Assembly: GCA_910587485.1 (NCBI GenBank)
Contig: CAJUKN010000016.1
Location: 11,050 to 75,049, forward strand
DNA length: 64,000 nucleotides
DNA from: an uncultured Lachnospira sp.
GTDB lineage: Bacteria > Bacillota > Clostridia > Lachnospirales > Lachnospiraceae
Direction: 5' to 3'
Both the position numbers and the translations under genes were made by a program. Below are positions 62,932-64,000 of this stretch, piece by piece. The notes under the pieces are model-generated. The model was not told the DNA's origin and made no database searches. It saw nothing but the letters and a program-made list of their open reading frames with translations. Each line of letters starts with the position of its first letter. The first letter of the stretch is position 1.

Positions 62932-64000
62932 ATGAAAAAGAGAATGATATCAGTAATTGTTATAGTGGTTTTGTTTTTTAATTCTATTTTGGGTATGACT
63001 GAAATGACATATGCACAAATGGGGAAGGAGACAAAGACAGTAATAGAAACGAAAGAGGTAAAAGGGTATATAAATAAAAGTGTGAAATCGGTTGCAGGCA
63101 ATGGTTCAACTACAGCAGTAATTACAACAGATGGCGATTTATATTGTTGGGGGGGGAGAATGATTATGGACAAGTAGGAAATGGAACAAGAGAAAAACAA
63201 TTAAGTCCAGTTAAGGTGTTGAGTAATGTAGAAACAGTTTTTCTTGATGGTATGTCAGGTGAAGTTCATAGTGCAGCAATTACAGTAAATGGCGATTTAT
63301 ATTGTTGGGGGTGGAATAAACGTGGACAAGTAGGAAATGGAACAAGAAAAGACCAATTAAGACCAATTAAGGTATTAAGCAATGTAAAAACTTTTTCATT
63401 AAATTATCATAATAGTGCAGCAATTACAGCAAATGGAGATTTATATTGTTGGGGAGAGAATGATTATGGACAAGTAGGAAATGGAACAAGAGAAGACCAA
63501 TTAAGTCCAATTAAGGTATTAAGTAATGTAGAAACTTTTTCATTAGGTTATGGTCAGAGTACGGCAGTTACAACAAGTGGGGATTTATATTGTTGGGGAA
63601 GAAATGAACATGGAGAAGTAGGCAATGAAACGACAGAAAATCAATTAAACCCAGTTAAGGTGTTAAGCAATGTAGAAATAATTTCAGTAGATTATTATAA
63701 TAGAGCAGCAATTACAACAAATGGAGATTTATATTGTTGGGGGTGGAATGAACATGGAGAAGTAGGCAATGGAACACAATTTGAAGACCAATTAAGTCCA
63801 GTTAAGGTATTAAGCAATGTAGAAATGATTTCATTAGGTAGTAATAATGGAGCAGCAATTACAACAAATGGAGATTTATATTGCTGGGGGCAGAATGATA
63901 GTGGAGGAGTAGGTAATGGAACAAGAGAAGACCAATTAAGTCCAATTAAGGTATTAAGTAATGTAGAAACTTTTTCATTAGGTTATGGTCAGAGTACGGC
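62932..64000 (+). pseudogene. Secreted RCC1-repeat protein interrupted at a G8 tract (3' end outside window)
   Basis: ATG behind GGAGG. Signal peptide about 28 residues (MKKRMISVIVIVVLFF...TYA). Then RCC1-type repeats of about 50 aa, each with AxxxxGDLYCWG, QVGNGT and DQLSPIKVLSNVE. In the first repeat the codons after LYCW run into G8 (63149-63156): as written translation stops at 63177. With G6 or G9 the frame continues without a stop to the window end, giving at least five further repeats. Repeats 2-6 are nearly identical in DNA. RCC1 folds are seven-bladed propellers used in binding. The poly-G tract makes this a candidate phase-variable surface or secreted protein rather than a plain pseudogene. 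Confidence 0.8.

Noticed and set aside
63100..64000. CRISPR array or satellite DNA
   Set aside because: The repeats are about 150 bases, coding, and translate into RCC1 units without spacers.

Overview
The window is AT-rich, densely packed Firmicutes DNA. Its content points to a spore-forming, pectin-degrading member of the Lachnospiraceae: a dcw cluster running from rsmH to ftsZ and on to spoIIGA-sigE, a PASTA kinase/phosphatase pair, an ammonium transporter fused to a PII protein, two large PL9 pectate lyases (one with a dockerin), and DUF4352/TM2 phage cargo genes. The family assignment is inference; nothing in the window fixes the species.

Layout. 1-7.3 kb: two paralogous multidomain PL9 pectate lyases, one ending in a membrane anchor and the next in a dockerin. 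7.5-18.9 kb: a small unknown gene, a TIR-like protein, a YbiT-type ABC-F ATPase, FtsK/SpoIIIE, Fhs, then murE-priA. 18.9-28.4 kb: a classic run def-fmt-yugP-rsmB-rlmN-prpC-prkC-rsgA-rpe that joins N-formylmethionine processing, rRNA modification, ribosome maturation and Ser/Thr signalling. 28.5-32.9 kb, minus strand: one very large decayed gene (beta-rich N-terminal part, coiled coil, metallo-beta-lactamase C-terminal part) broken by three frameshifts and two stops. 33.1-39.95 kb: a shrunken prophage whose ends are a duplicated copy of the first bases of ychF (attL/attR). It keeps a late regulator, tail fragments, a tail-chaperone pair with a slippery T run, two cargo genes, a repressor with operators, a replication gene and an excisionase, but its integrase is broken twice. 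39.9-57.5 kb: ychF, then the dcw cluster (a dead mraZ, rsmH, ftsL, two class B PBPs separated by a TnpB/omega-RNA relic, murD, ftsW, divIB, ftsZ), spoIIGA and sigE behind a Spo0A-type promoter, an amidase, lepA and hemW. 57.5-60.5 kb: an AraC regulator divergent from an amt-glnB fusion with a terminator in its leader. 60.5-64 kb: accessory DNA with a type I toxin-antitoxin locus, a duplicated promoter region around an Rpn-family nuclease, a frameshifted small HTH gene, and a secreted RCC1-repeat protein interrupted by a G8 tract.

How the genes work together: most of the window is housekeeping for envelope growth, division and translation. Division leads directly into sporulation, because ftsZ is followed by the SpoIIGA protease and its substrate pro-sigma-E, with two Spo0A boxes in front. 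The pectate lyases give the ecological role. The accessory regions (28.5-39.9 kb and 60.5-64 kb) hold nearly all the decay and nearly all the unexplained structure. I saw no tRNA, rRNA or CRISPR array.
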